Source: Acidobacteriota bacterium (GTDB lineage Bacteria > Acidobacteriota > Thermoanaerobaculia > Thermoanaerobaculales > Sulfomarinibacteraceae). Taken from it: a stretch of 37,621 bases of DNA. The position numbers were made by a program, and so were the translations under genes. The DNA lies in the NCBI GenBank assembly GCA_015493585.1, contig WGCW01000124.1, positions 1-37,621 of the forward strand, in the 5' to 3' direction. The notes beneath the pieces are model-generated. The model worked only from the letters and a program-made list of their open reading frames with translations, made no database searches and had not been told where the DNA came from. Below, in pieces: positions 9,401 to 17,128 of this stretch (the first letter of the stretch is position 1; each line of letters starts with the position of its first letter).

Positions 9401-9981
9401 GCGGCCTCGGCTGCACCAAGACGCACGGCAACCGGCTGCCGGTGCTCACTGACCACGGTTGTGGCCAGGAAAATCATCTGACGATCCGTCGGCCACGCAA
9501 GCCCCGGCAATCTGACCCATCCGAATGGATCGGTGCCTGGGGTGAATCGCCAGTGGGCCTTGGGCCCGGGAAGGTGCGCCGATGTGGCAAAATCGGCCAG
9601 CTCTCCGAGCGGTTGCGGTCCCAAGACCCACCACCGGGTCAGCCCGCCCATCGTCTGGAAGAGCGCGCGCGCCTGGTCCCAGTGACCGTTGGCAACGGCG
9701 ATCCGTGCCCTGAACGACCGGACCTCGTCAGCCATCAGCGGATCGATAGGCCGCGTGGCCGTCAGACGGTCCAACGCCCCCGTCAGCCAGCCCCGGTCGG
9801 CCAGATCACGGCGCCAGAGGAATGCCAGCACGAGGTGCTGCTCGTCGAGCGGGCTCAATCCATTCTTGAGCGCTGCATCAACGTGGTGCTCAGCGTACGC
9901 CTGGAACGAGCCGGCAGTGGCACCGGCCGCCGCGAGCAGCACGGCGGCTCCAAGAGCGAAGTGTGTGAACCTATTCATCAA
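6451..9981 (-). CDS. DUF3857/transglutaminase-like secreted protein
   Basis: This 1176-residue protein has an N-terminal signal peptide (about 1-24). A beta-sandwich-like segment (about 115-255) contains VWLNG and LIVVAVG. A helical TPR-type region spans about 285-570, a DUF3857 domain about 590-790 and a transglutaminase core about 840-945. The catalytic triad is complete: Cys880 in GDCKDKA, His923 in FDHAIAYL, Asp936 in LWLDGTA. A beta-rich tail (about 985-1150) resembles the C-terminal part often following DUF3857. Family knowledge gives a papain-like fold. The reaction (amide cleavage, cross-linking or peptide transfer) and substrate are not known. Its start overlaps the end of htrA by 11 bases and its end overlaps the next paralogue by 4, so translational coupling is likely. 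Confidence 0.88.
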   Translation of the reverse strand: MMNRFTHFALGAAVLLAAAGATAGSFQAYAEHHVDAALKNGLSPLDEQHLVLAFLWRRDLADRGWLTGALDRLTATRPIDPLMADEVRSFRARIAVANGHWDQARALFQTMGGLTRWWVLGPQPLGELADFATSAHLPGPKAHWRFTPGTDPFGWVRLPGLAWPTDRQMIFLATTVVSEHRQPVAVRLGAAEAARVWLNGRQLLTTPEPLERGEDQANAGAWLRRGPNLIVVAVGCEQGGWWARVRLTKPDGAPLEGTHETDAPPHEYPAVRAAPPQIRSLGPVIDAAVKAGTPGALMAKAAFLVRHRPNAADSGVARQACQAARADDPAGARLLEALVTDEPGATYTLMTTALDLDPGLAGARLVLARWYHGHDLDEEAHKLLTAGGNEPALRAADLDIAADRWGPVVLPKLEALATAHPRCLDAVLMWTSREMDAGRYKDVARGLTLLGTLAPGLADTIGLEQKRAATFGDAAALDRIAELALAQDPNRPAGSGRLARLLVAEGKVSHAASILNEGLRRCPDQVDLLAEAMRLEHYRGHDQRAKKLVARLLSLRPQDANAQRFQKLLGAAQEDDTWRRKPAELRKMAAGLTGDRAVTVLEHHEIRFLPGNLTEQRVQRVIRVGDPKRSDALRQMTVAYVPERERLRVLAARILQPGGGEISANQSDSPRLADPAINMYYDSRLRVFQYPSLQRGDLIELTYILSETAESNETGPYTGGIVMIPNDMPVARAEIELSGPAGAIPRWELANLSGKPVKTTGPDHIVHLTWTWTKLPEAPGDIPAPPPMLTVPYLAYSNHPSWGQLGSWYARHVAPRIRPSKLVEDKAHALTDGLKTRRAKIAALYHFVTDRIRYVALEFGEHRYRPFSADWVLSHKMGDCKDKACLLVALCHSIGIQAHMVLVRTADLGPVRATLAVLGDFDHAIAYLPDDHLWLDGTATGYDPFRPPGLDQGAFALVVRGPSSAPETTPVTGAGTSKTQIQLAPGAASALKISVHVTATGDAAAALRSKFGGSQDRIRFARWLQGLFPGASLTGKPEVSISPGQDPASMTLNGVVPRAAVAGDGGVHVFPGKLSLLSRLAPAQTRHSPLLVPLRPDLVWTTTVNLGRAPGPLPAPVEQAGPFGTLHVTVDATPGGYRISGRFHMTSGLLTVDRIAAFRAFLLRAQRAFSQRLEAP

Positions 9982-11317
9982 GCGGGAATGTCAGGTTATA
10001 GGCGTACCGGCCGCGGCCGATCACGAGGAGGACCGAGCTCGCATCGGGTGCCTGGCGAAGTACCTTGTCGAGATCGGCAACCGATCCGATCTGCTGCCCG
10101 TGGACGGCGAGGACGAGGTCGCCCGGTTCAATGCCGGTCTTGGCCGCTGGGCTGCCGGGAACGACGCGCCGGACAACGACCCACTGAGCGCCATTTCCAA
10201 CGATGAGCCCAAGATACCGGCGGAGGATCTCCTGGCCGATGTCGGCGGGAGGCATAACCGGAGCGACGCCGATGTGAACCTTGCCCGCGGAGCCGAGCAC
10301 GGTCAGATGAATCGTGCCGCCAGGCGCCAGTGAGGCCATCGCCGTTCGGATCTGTGCGGGTGTGGTTGCCCTGCGGCCGTCGACGGCGACGATGAGATCC
10401 CCGCGGTGCAGACCGGCCTTCGCCGCCGGAGAGCCGGGGAACACCCGGCGCACCAGGATGCCGCGGCTCCCCGTGTCGAAGAGCCCGCCGGTATTTTCAC
10501 GGGTCGCAACCGAGCGGAGAATGGCGCCAAGCCACAGTGGTCTGACGTGCCCAAAGTGGAGCAGATCTTCGACCACCCGGTAGGCGCGCGCAGCAGGGAT
10601 GGCAAAGCCGATGCCCTGAGCTGAGGCGATGATTGCCGTATTGATCCCAGCGAGTCCGCCAGTAATGTCAACCAGAGCTCCACCGGAGTTGCCAGGATTG
10701 ATCGAGGCGTCGGTCTGGATGAAGTCGGTGTACGTCCGGCCAGACCGTGGTGACGTGACGGTCCGGTTGAGAGCCGACACGACGCCGGACGTGACGGTGG
10801 ACTGGAGCCCGAACGGGTTACCGATGGCGATCACAGTCTCGCCGACCATCAGATCGTGGCGAGGCTGGAGCTTGAGGAACGGAAGGTGCGTCGTTCCTCG
10901 CGGGAGCTTCAGCCGCAGCAGTGCCAGGTCATTCTCGACATCAGAGCCAACCAGTGTGGCCTTCAGCGCCCGGCCGTCGACCAGCGTCACCCGGATTTGC
11001 GAGGCGCCTTCGACGACGTGCTCGTTCGTCAACACGTAGCCGGAAGGCCTAATGATGACCCCCGAACCCAGCGCCTGAGTTTCCTGGACCTGGTCTCCAT
11101 CGCCCCACATGTCGGAGAAGAGCTGATCGAACAGACTCCGGCGGGGCGCTTGCACGATGCTCAGAGCGCTGATGTTGACGACGGCTGGGCGGACCTTCTG
11201 GACGACCCGCACCACCGGGCTGCGGCGAACGTCGATGCTGGACGGGGCCGCGAACGCCGTCAAAGGGATGACCACCGCCACACACGAGATGAAACGGGCA
11301 AATGCTCGATGCTTCAT
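9971..11317 (-). CDS. HtrA/DegP-family serine protease with two PDZ domains
   Basis: This 448-residue periplasmic protease/chaperone belongs to the Deg family. A signal peptide (about 1-24, ending LTAFAAP) is followed by a trypsin-like domain with triad His100 (NEHVVEG), Asp130 (ENDLALL) and Ser211 (NPGNSGGA). Two PDZ domains follow, at about 265-350 and 355-445. All catalytic residues are intact. The family degrades or refolds misfolded envelope proteins. It is first in an operon with two large secreted transglutaminase-type proteins and rsgA, suggesting envelope quality control. An in-frame start at 11368 exists, but the ATG at 11317 begins a clean signal peptide and has CATACT six bases upstream, with no Shine-Dalgarno. 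Confidence 0.95.
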   Translation of the reverse strand: MKHRAFARFISCVAVVIPLTAFAAPSSIDVRRSPVVRVVQKVRPAVVNISALSIVQAPRRSLFDQLFSDMWGDGDQVQETQALGSGVIIRPSGYVLTNEHVVEGASQIRVTLVDGRALKATLVGSDVENDLALLRLKLPRGTTHLPFLKLQPRHDLMVGETVIAIGNPFGLQSTVTSGVVSALNRTVTSPRSGRTYTDFIQTDASINPGNSGGALVDITGGLAGINTAIIASAQGIGFAIPAARAYRVVEDLLHFGHVRPLWLGAILRSVATRENTGGLFDTGSRGILVRRVFPGSPAAKAGLHRGDLIVAVDGRRATTPAQIRTAMASLAPGGTIHLTVLGSAGKVHIGVAPVMPPADIGQEILRRYLGLIVGNGAQWVVVRRVVPGSPAAKTGIEPGDLVLAVHGQQIGSVADLDKVLRQAPDASSVLLVIGRGRYAYNLTFPLDE

Positions 11318-11323
11318 CCAGGC

Positions 11324-11329
11324 AGTATG
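11324..11329 (-). promoter_or_regulatory. -10-like CATACT, leaderless start of htrA
   Basis: On the minus strand CATACT, then GCCTGG, then the ATG at 11317. The spacing of six bases equals that at rsgA, the HD-GYP gene and the pentapeptide gene. There is no Shine-Dalgarno and no good -35. Predicted transcription start at the A of ATG. Confidence 0.4.
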
Positions 11330-11375
11330 CCAGATTTCGCCGCGCAGTGGGAGCCGCATCAGCCGCACAGCCGCG

Positions 11376-11392
11376 AGGTTGTTGCGCTGTGC
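11376..11392 (+). repeat. solo terminus of the palindromic repeat
   Basis: AGGTTGTTGCGCTGTGC is identical to the complement of the right end of the 135-bp repeat (322-338 and 35660-35676) and to the left terminal repeat near 118-133 over 16 bases. The sequence beyond it does not match the repeat, so only the end is present. Confidence 0.6.
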
Positions 11393-11457
11393 GCCGCTTG
11401 TTTGCGGGACAGGTGGGAAGAGGAGTGAAACGCAGAGGCGGAAGGGGGCGGAGCCGC

Positions 11458-11543
11458 AGCCATCCCTCTCGTGTCATCCTGAGTCGCATGCCGGAGATGA
11501 AGCCATCCCTTCCTTGTCATCCTGAGCCGAAGGCGAAGGATCT
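11458..11543 (+). repeat. 43-bp imperfect tandem duplication
   Basis: The unit starting AGCCATCCCT at 11458 recurs at 11501. The first 26 bases of each, ending in TGTCATCCTGAG, are nearly identical, and the remainder diverges. The second unit continues CCGAAGGCGAAGGATCT. The GTCATCCTGAG...AAGGATCT phrase resembles a dispersed intergenic repeat I recall from several high-GC phyla. That resemblance is from memory only. Confidence 0.55.
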
Positions 11544-12157
11544 GGGCGGGGGTGGGCCAGTCCTACGCCTTTCACGCCATCCGGCCCCCCAAGACCTTCA
11601 CGACCGCTCACGCACGAACAGTCCCTCCGCGCTCCCCACGTTCTCCTGGGTGGGCGAGGAAAAAAGACACGGCAGCCACACGGTGATATTCAACACTGTC
11701 CTCATCTCATGAAGATCCATCTGGAGAACCTCACCGGGGAGATCGCGGCAGCGCAGAGAGAAGAGGAGGACAGAGGCACAAGGGGGTAGAGACGGTTTGC
11801 CTGGTCGTGCGGGTCGCTCCGCGTGGGGTGAAAGTCGCCATCTCGCCCACCTTCTGGGACAAAACGTGCAGTTCCGGCCATTTCTTGGGGTGAAGCCGAA
11901 GCTGCCGCCTTCGGATCTCTGGATCCTCGTTGGCCCTCGCGGCAGCGCAACGCCCTTGCCGCTGATCATCTCTACCCATGTCGTTGATCATCCGGTTTGT
12001 GACGTCGCAGGCGGAGTACGCTTGCTGGAGTGTGGTGATGCCACGTGGCAAGGATTGATGACGTCCACCACGGTGTTTGTTTCCTTCCATGCCTCCGGCA
12101 CCCTGAATGTCATCGCGGGGTGCTGACCCTGCATGCGCCGGTGGCCAGACACAAAGT

Positions 12158-12177
12158 GGCGGGCCTTACGGCCCGCC
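12158..12177 (-). terminator. hairpin downstream of hsp20
   Basis: GGCGGGCC-TTAC-GGCCCGCC forms a perfect 8-bp stem with a 4-base loop, 32 bases past the hsp20 stop. On the minus strand it is followed by ACTTTGTG, a weak T-run, so it is a plausible but not ideal intrinsic terminator. Confidence 0.55.
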
Positions 12178-12209
12178 GATTCGCAAGGAGTCAGTTCCGC
12201 TTCGCGTGT

Positions 12210-12677
12210 TTACTTCGACTCAACCTGGATCTTGATCGGTTTTGGCTTGGCCTCTTCGCGCTTCGGAATCGTCAGGGTCAACAGGCCATTCTTGAACTGT
12301 GCCTTGATCTTGTCAGGATCCACGGAGGTCGGAAGCGTAAAGGAGCGTTCGAACGTCCCGTAGACGCGCTCCACCCGATGGTACGTCTCACCTTCAGCGG
12401 CTTTTTCGAAGCTCCGCTCACCGCGGAGTGCAAGGACGCCATTTTCGACCGTCACCTCGACGTTCTTGGGATCAATCCCCGGAAGCTCAGCCGTCAGCTG
12501 CAGGCCATCCTTGGTCTCCAGGACATCGACAGCAGGCGCCCATGCGCCGATCATGGCGCCTTCTTCCTCCGCACCGCGGCGGAGCGGACGGCCCCACACC
12601 TCGTCGAAGAGGCGGTTCATCCGGTCGGTCAAGGTTGCCATCTCACGGAGCGGTTCCCAACGAGTGATCTGTGACAT
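12210..12677 (-). CDS. small heat shock protein, Hsp20/alpha-crystallin
   Basis: This is a 155-residue ATP-independent holdase of the Hsp20 family. The N-terminal arm contains RWEPLREM and MNRLFDEVW. The alpha-crystallin domain (about 47-140) includes AELPGI and the signature FKNGLLTLTIPK, and the C-terminal tail carries the I-x-I type anchor IKIQV. The ATG at 12677 has a strong AAAGGAGGA (12685-12693) eight bases upstream. The longer TTG-initiated frame would swallow that ribosome site and is rejected. It is monocistronic, with a strong sigma70-type promoter and a downstream hairpin. No CIRCE element is present. Confidence 0.96.
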   Translation of the reverse strand: MSQITRWEPLREMATLTDRMNRLFDEVWGRPLRRGAEEEGAMIGAWAPAVDVLETKDGLQLTAELPGIDPKNVEVTVENGVLALRGERSFEKAAEGETYHRVERVYGTFERSFTLPTSVDPDKIKAQFKNGLLTLTIPKREEAKPKPIKIQVESK

Positions 12678-12714
12678 TTTCTGGTCCTCCTTTCTCAAAT
12701 CTCCAGACGCTCAT

Positions 12715-12743
12715 AATATAAAACCTGAGTTTTAATATGTCAA
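12715..12743 (-). promoter_or_regulatory. sigma70-type promoter of hsp20 with AT-rich dyad
   Basis: On the minus strand a perfect -35 TTGACA (12738-12743), a 17-base spacer and -10 TATATT (12715-12720) give an expected start near 12708 and a leader of about 30 bases. The spacer carries an imperfect dyad centred on AAAAC-CTGA-GTTTT with AT-rich flanks, which could be a repressor site. The stretch is strikingly AT-rich for the window. Confidence 0.8.
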
Positions 12744-12855
12744 GTCCTGTTTTTGAAGAAAACCAGATCTTATGTGTTCCTTATCAATGTTGAAGAAACA
12801 TCCATGTCAGCGCTCCCGTGGAGAAACGAAGCAGGAAACGGTAAGCTCAGCGTGT

Positions 12856-13956
12856 ATGGCGCCACGCAACGAACCCGCACAGGCGTTGACCCCGCCACTG
12901 ATTGTGCATCTTTCGACGGAGCACGGGTGGCGCGGCGGCGAGCGGCAGATATGGTTTCTCACCAGGGGCCTTGCGGCACGGGGGTGGCGGCAACTGATCA
13001 TGGCACCTCAGGGATCACCGCTCGCCCAGCGTGTCGGGCAAGCCGGTCTCCCGTTCAGGCCGTTGCGCCAGGGCCCGGCCTACCATCCGGCTCACCTGAT
13101 CAAGCTTGCTGCGCTGGCCAGCGGAGAGCAACGCGTCATCGTGCACGCTCACACCTCGCCCGCCCTGACCCTCGCCTCTCTGGCCGCCAGACTCCGTCCT
13201 CACATCAGGATCGTTCACACCCGGAGAGTTGCATTCCCCGTTCGTCATAGTGCCAAGTACCGTCGCGCCGCGGCTGCCTACGTTGCCATCTCGCATGCGA
13301 TCGCCGCTGAGCTCAGCGCTGCCGGTACGCCGCCCGATCGGCTCCATGTCATCCCCAGCGCCGTCGATCTCGACATGCTCGATCGGGCAACGGCCGTTGA
13401 CCTGGGCGGGTACGGGCTTCACCAACCGATCGTTGGATGCGTCGCTCAGCTGAGCCCCGAAAAGGGAATTGAAGTCCTCCTTCACGCGTGGAACGCCGTG
13501 CTGCAGGAACAACCGAACGCAACGCTCGTCCTGGTCGGAGATGGCCCCGAACGGCCGCGCCTCGAGAAGATCGCCTCCGGTCTGCCTCCTGGATCGGTGT
13601 TCTTCGCGGGTTTCCAGAACAATGTCGCCGGCTGGATCAAGGCGTGTGATCTTTACGTCCAGCCCTCGCGTGCAGAAGGTCTCGGAACCTCGGTGCTCGA
13701 CGCGATGGCCTGCCGTTTGGCCGTCGTCGCAAGCAGGACGGGAGGCCTCCCCGACGCCGTTGCTGGCGGCGTGACGGGTGTCCTGGTACCCCCGGGCGAG
13801 CCCAAACCGCTGGCCCGCGCCATCCTTGCTCTTCTCGCCGATCCCGATCGAGCTCACATCATGGGCCGCGCCGGCCGAAAACGGATCGAAACGACCTTCT
13901 CGATTCCCGCGATGATCGAGGCCTATGCCAGGCTCTACGAACGGCTCCTCCGGTAA
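12856..13956 (+). CDS. GT4-type glycosyltransferase
   Basis: This 366-residue GT-B fold protein resembles CAZy family GT4 retaining glycosyltransferases, which transfer sugars from nucleotide-sugar donors in polysaccharide or lipopolysaccharide synthesis. The N-terminal half has IVHLSTEHGWRGGER, the acceptor-side loop typical of this fold. The donor half has GCVAQLSPEKGIE, LVLVGDGPERPRLE, VQPSRAEGLGTSVLDAMACR (the EX7E-like motif, here ending in Asp) and TGGLPD. Acceptor and donor are unknown. The ATG at 12856 begins just before the conserved core. Earlier in-frame ATGs at 12772 and 12787 precede poor-quality sequence overlapping the promoter area. It runs divergently from hsp20. Confidence 0.9.
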   Translation: MAPRNEPAQALTPPLIVHLSTEHGWRGGERQIWFLTRGLAARGWRQLIMAPQGSPLAQRVGQAGLPFRPLRQGPAYHPAHLIKLAALASGEQRVIVHAHTSPALTLASLAARLRPHIRIVHTRRVAFPVRHSAKYRRAAAAYVAISHAIAAELSAAGTPPDRLHVIPSAVDLDMLDRATAVDLGGYGLHQPIVGCVAQLSPEKGIEVLLHAWNAVLQEQPNATLVLVGDGPERPRLEKIASGLPPGSVFFAGFQNNVAGWIKACDLYVQPSRAEGLGTSVLDAMACRLAVVASRTGGLPDAVAGGVTGVLVPPGEPKPLARAILALLADPDRAHIMGRAGRKRIETTFSIPAMIEAYARLYERLLR

Positions 13957-14071
13957 GGCTGAAATTGAGCCTCAGCGGGCTCGGCCAGGAGATGCGCACC
14001 CTCGGTGATCCGGGGCACCCGCTCGTCAAACGGACCTCATCCACGCACCGCTGCGCTGGGGGAGACACCAC

Positions 14072-14089
14072 GTCCTCAACGGTGAGGAC
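14072..14089. terminator. hairpin after the glycosyltransferase
   Basis: GTCCTCA-ACGG-TGAGGAC is a perfect 7-bp stem with a 4-base loop, 115 bases past the glycosyltransferase stop and 111 before the next gene. It has no T-tract. It could be a terminator or an operator for the secreted-protein gene. Confidence 0.3.
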
Positions 14090-14200
14090 AGCGCGCGACG
14101 CGGGTCACAGCGGGCCCGGTGAACCAGCGGCATCGCTGGCGCATAGCTCGTTCTTGTTCATGGTAAGATGCCGCCCGGCATCATGCCCAGGAGGCCCTCG

Positions 14201-15016
14201 ATGAAACGTTTGTGCTCAGCCCTTTTTCTGTTGATCCTCACCGGAGCGCTTGCCGTCCCGGTTCAGGCCGCAACGGATGCAAGCCACCAAGCGCTCCTCC
14301 AGAAGATGATCGCCGCCGCAACTGTGAAACCCGTCAAGCGCGGGGGGCCGGTGGTGCAGCTCAAGGTTCGTGAAGAAGAGACAACCTCGGATGGTGTCGT
14401 CCATAAGCGGGCCTTCACCGCGTGGATCAACCCTGCATCCATCCTTCAGCGCCGGCTCCAGCTCAACCCGTCGGTCATCATCGGTTTCGATGGCCGGTAC
14501 GGCTGGGCCACGATTCGCGGCAAGGAGGACAAGCGTCCCCAAACGCCAACGATGGCTGCTGGGACGCTCAACAATAAGCTCTTTGCCGAGCTGCTCCCGT
14601 TCTCGCTTCAGGAACCAGGAGTCACAATCATCTCCGTGAGCAGAACGAAATGGCGCAAGAAGCCGGTCCTCAAGCTTCAGGTCGAGGTTCCGCGCAACTT
14701 CTTCACCTCGCCGATCATGAACACGACGTGGAGCGTCCTCGTCGATCCGAAGACGTATCACGTGATCGTGGCGCAGTTCCTTCCGCCCAAGAAGTATCTT
14801 GCAATCGCCGCTGAAGGGATGCGTTACGAATTTCTCAAACACACAGTTGCTGCCGGTCTCCGTCTCCCGACCTACGTGGTCATCATCGCCCTGCAAGGCG
14901 AACGTGGCACTGAGGGGGGCCATACCGCCGTCGACCACATCACGGTGACAACGCAGCCGTACGACCCCTCGCTCTTCTTGAGCCCGAAGGAGCTCGAACG
15001 CATCAACGAGGGATAG
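14201..15016 (+). CDS. secreted protein of unknown function, possibly LolA-like
   Basis: This 271-residue protein starts with a typical signal peptide (MKRLCSALFLLIL, cleavage expected after VQAA, about 24). The mature part is rich in alternating beta-like segments: WINPASILQRRLQL, VIIGFDGRYGWATI, TWSVLVDPKTYHVIVAQFL. The order (substrate-derived parameter, residue-conversion phrases, closing beta strands) recalls LolA/LolB-like outer-membrane lipoprotein-sorting folds, but this is weak resemblance and I do not assign a function. The ATG at 14201 has AGGAGG (14189-14194) six bases upstream. It follows the glycosyltransferase in the same direction after a 244-base gap, so it may have its own promoter. 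Not a recognised named family. Confidence 0.8.
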   Translation: MKRLCSALFLLILTGALAVPVQAATDASHQALLQKMIAAATVKPVKRGGPVVQLKVREEETTSDGVVHKRAFTAWINPASILQRRLQLNPSVIIGFDGRYGWATIRGKEDKRPQTPTMAAGTLNNKLFAELLPFSLQEPGVTIISVSRTKWRKKPVLKLQVEVPRNFFTSPIMNTTWSVLVDPKTYHVIVAQFLPPKKYLAIAAEGMRYEFLKHTVAAGLRLPTYVVIIALQGERGTEGGHTAVDHITVTTQPYDPSLFLSPKELERINEG

Positions 15017-15072
15017 ATCCTCCGCGATGACCCAGTTCGTTCGAAGATGTGCTCCGGAACCGGGTCCTGTCG

Positions 15073-15091
15073 TGGCCTGCGTTTCAGGCCA
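15073..15091. terminator. hairpin between convergent genes
   Basis: TGGCCTG-CGTTT-CAGGCCA is a perfect 7-bp stem with a 5-base loop, between the secreted-protein gene and the end of uvrB. It could stop transcription from either side. No T-tract is present. Confidence 0.4.
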
Positions 15092-15103
15092 GGGGCCTAT
15101 CGA

Positions 15104-17128
15104 TCACGGATCGCTCTTGTAAATCGTCCGGTTCCTCAGCTCCGTGATCCGGTCGCGCAGGCGTGCCGCCTCCTCGAACTCCAGGTTCTTCGCTGCGGTA
15201 CGCATTCTTTTTTGCATCTCGCTGATCAGGGCGTGGAGTGAAGACGCATTTTCCGGCGTCTCACCCGGTGCAGGTTCCGCGACGAGGCTTGGTTGCCCTC
15301 CCGGTCCGGCGTAGTCGAGGTTTGACATCAGGACGAGCGGATCGGCGATGTTCTTGACGATCGTTCGCGGTTCGATGCCGTGCTCGGTGTTGTACTGAGC
15401 CTGGCGCTGGCGCCGCCGGTTCGTTTCGGAGACGGCGCGCGTGATCGATCCGGTCATCCGGTCGGCGTAGAGGATCGCCCGTCCTTCGACATTGCGGGCG
15501 GCCCGGCCGATCGTCTGGATCAACGAGGTCTCGGACCGCAGGAATCCCTCCTGGTCGGCATCGAGAATGGCAACCAGAGCGACCTCCGGCAGGTCGAGCC
15601 CTTCCCGCAGGAGGTTGATCCCGATCAGGACATCGAACTCGCCCCGCCTCAGGCTGGCGAGAATCGCGGTCCGCTCGAGGGCGCCGATCTCAGAATGGAG
15701 ATAGCGAACCCTGATCCCAACCTCGGCCATGTAGGCGGTCAGGTCTTCGGCCATCCGCTTCGTCAGCGTCGTCACGAGCACCCGTTCACCGCGGGCCGTG
15801 ACGCTGCGGACTTCGGCCAGCAGATCGTCGACCTGGCCCTTCGCGGGCCTGACCTCGACGGCTGGATCGAGCAGCCCCGTTGGCCGGATCAGTTGTTCGA
15901 CCACCTCGCCCCCGCATTGTTCCAGCTCCCACGGACCGGGGGTGGCGGAGACGAACACGGCCTGGTTGATCCGGCCGATGAACTCGTCGAAGGTGAGAGG
16001 CCGGTTGTCCAGCGCCGAGGGCAACCGGAAGCCGTGCTCGACGAGGGTCTGCTTCCGTGAACGATCGCCGTGAAACATGCCACGAACCTGTGGGATCGTG
16101 ACGTGGGACTCGTCGACGATCAGCAAGAAGTCCGCTGGGAAGTAGTCAAGCAGGGTGGGCGGCGGCTCGCCGGGGGCGCGGCCCGTCAGGTGGCGTGAGT
16201 AGTTCTCGATCCCCTGGCAATACCCGAGCTCCGTCAGCATTTCTAGATCGAACAACGTGCGTTGCGCAAGACGTTGTGCTTCGAGGAGCTTGCCCTGCGC
16301 CTTGAGTTCTCCGAGGCGTTCGTCGAGCTCGGTGCGGATGCCACGGATCGCTTTGAGAAGCTGCTCCTTCGGCGTAACGTAGTGCGTTCTCGGATAAATC
16401 GGCAGCCGCTGTGCGGGTTCAACGACGCTCCCCCGGACCGGATCGATCCGATCGATCGTTTCTACCTCGTCACCCCAGAACGAGATCCGGACTGCCGTAT
16501 CGTCGTACGGCGGGTAAATCTCGAGTGTATCGCCGCGGAGCCGGAACGTTCCCGGCGCTAGATCGAGGTTCGTCCGCTGGTACTGCATCTTGGCGAGCTG
16601 CAGGAGAATGTTCTCGAGCGGTTCCCGGTTCCCGACCTCGAAGAGCTGGATCATGCCGTAGTACGCCTCGGGGGAGCCAAGCCCGTAGATACAGCTGACC
16701 GAAGCGACAATGACGACGTCTCTCCGCTCAAAGAGCGAGCGTGTCGCGGAGAGCCGCAACCGCTCGATGTCTTCGTTGATCGACGTCTCCTTCTCGATGT
16801 AGGTGTCGCTGGACGGCAGGTACGCCTCAGGCTGGTAGTAGTCGTAGTACGAAACGAAATATTCAACGGCGTTCGATGGGAAAAAAGCTGCCAGCTCCTG
16901 GTAGAGCTGGGCCGCGAGCGTCTTGTTGTGCGACAGGATCAGCGTCGGGCGGTTGGTGGCCTCGATGACCTTTGCCATCGTGAAAGTCTTTCCCGAGCCT
17001 GTGACGCCGAGGAGTGTCTGCCAGGCAAGCCCCTCCTCGATGCCACGGACCAACCGTTTGATCGCGGCTGCCTGATCTCCAGCCGGGTCGAACGGGGACT
17101 CTAAACGAAACCGCTCAGTCATCGGCAT
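15104..17128 (-). CDS. uvrB: excinuclease ABC subunit B
   Basis: UvrB is the damage-verifying helicase-like subunit of nucleotide excision repair. It binds UvrA, loads on DNA and recruits UvrC. The 674-residue length is normal. Visible are Walker [11 protein letters not shown] (about 40-49), the damage-probing beta-hairpin [19 protein letters not shown], motif [11 protein letters not shown], motif [11 protein letters not shown] and the C-terminal UVR domain [18 protein letters not shown]. All are intact. Its first ATG (17128) lies inside the end of the upstream membrane-protein gene, a 14-base overlap. A second ATG two codons later (17122) is equally possible. It is last in an array with the HD-GYP regulator. 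Confidence 0.98.
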   Translation of the reverse strand: MPMTERFRLESPFDPAGDQAAAIKRLVRGIEEGLAWQTLLGVTGSGKTFTMAKVIEATNRPTLILSHNKTLAAQLYQELAAFFPSNAVEYFVSYYDYYQPEAYLPSSDTYIEKETSINEDIERLRLSATRSLFERRDVVIVASVSCIYGLGSPEAYYGMIQLFEVGNREPLENILLQLAKMQYQRTNLDLAPGTFRLRGDTLEIYPPYDDTAVRISFWGDEVETIDRIDPVRGSVVEPAQRLPIYPRTHYVTPKEQLLKAIRGIRTELDERLGELKAQGKLLEAQRLAQRTLFDLEMLTELGYCQGIENYSRHLTGRAPGEPPPTLLDYFPADFLLIVDESHVTIPQVRGMFHGDRSRKQTLVEHGFRLPSALDNRPLTFDEFIGRINQAVFVSATPGPWELEQCGGEVVEQLIRPTGLLDPAVEVRPAKGQVDDLLAEVRSVTARGERVLVTTLTKRMAEDLTAYMAEVGIRVRYLHSEIGALERTAILASLRRGEFDVLIGINLLREGLDLPEVALVAILDADQEGFLRSETSLIQTIGRAARNVEGRAILYADRMTGSITRAVSETNRRRQRQAQYNTEHGIEPRTIVKNIADPLVLMSNLDYAGPGGQPSLVAEPAPGETPENASSLHALISEMQKRMRTAAKNLEFEEAARLRDRITELRNRTIYKSDP

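Larger units (their letters stand above)
11330..12157. other. gene-free stretch with decayed repeats
   Basis: About 830 bases lie between the htrA start and the hsp20 terminator. The open frames on both strands have low-complexity, Arg/Ser-rich translations and no recognisable domain, so I call none of them. The stretch does hold a 17-bp fragment of the palindromic repeat terminus (11376-11392) and a 43-bp tandem duplication (11458-11543). Purine-rich, repeat-like tracts occur near 11415-11450 and 11740-11790. It looks like a graveyard of intergenic repeats. Confidence 0.6.

Noticed and set aside
8452-10206. 584-codon open frame on the plus strand opposite the DUF3857/transglutaminase gene
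   Set aside because: It lies antisense to a well-supported gene, its translation is Arg/Pro/Gly-rich without domains, and GC-rich codon bias readily makes long antisense frames.
11598-12126. several open frames in the htrA-hsp20 gap
   Set aside because: Low-complexity translations, no ribosome sites, and overlap with repeat-like sequence.
12045-12674. plus-strand frame opposite hsp20
   Set aside because: Antisense to a clear Hsp20 gene with its own promoter and ribosome site.
12700-12770. CIRCE-type heat-shock operator before hsp20
   Set aside because: Neither TTAGCACTC nor its spaced complement is present; only an AT-rich dyad is seen.
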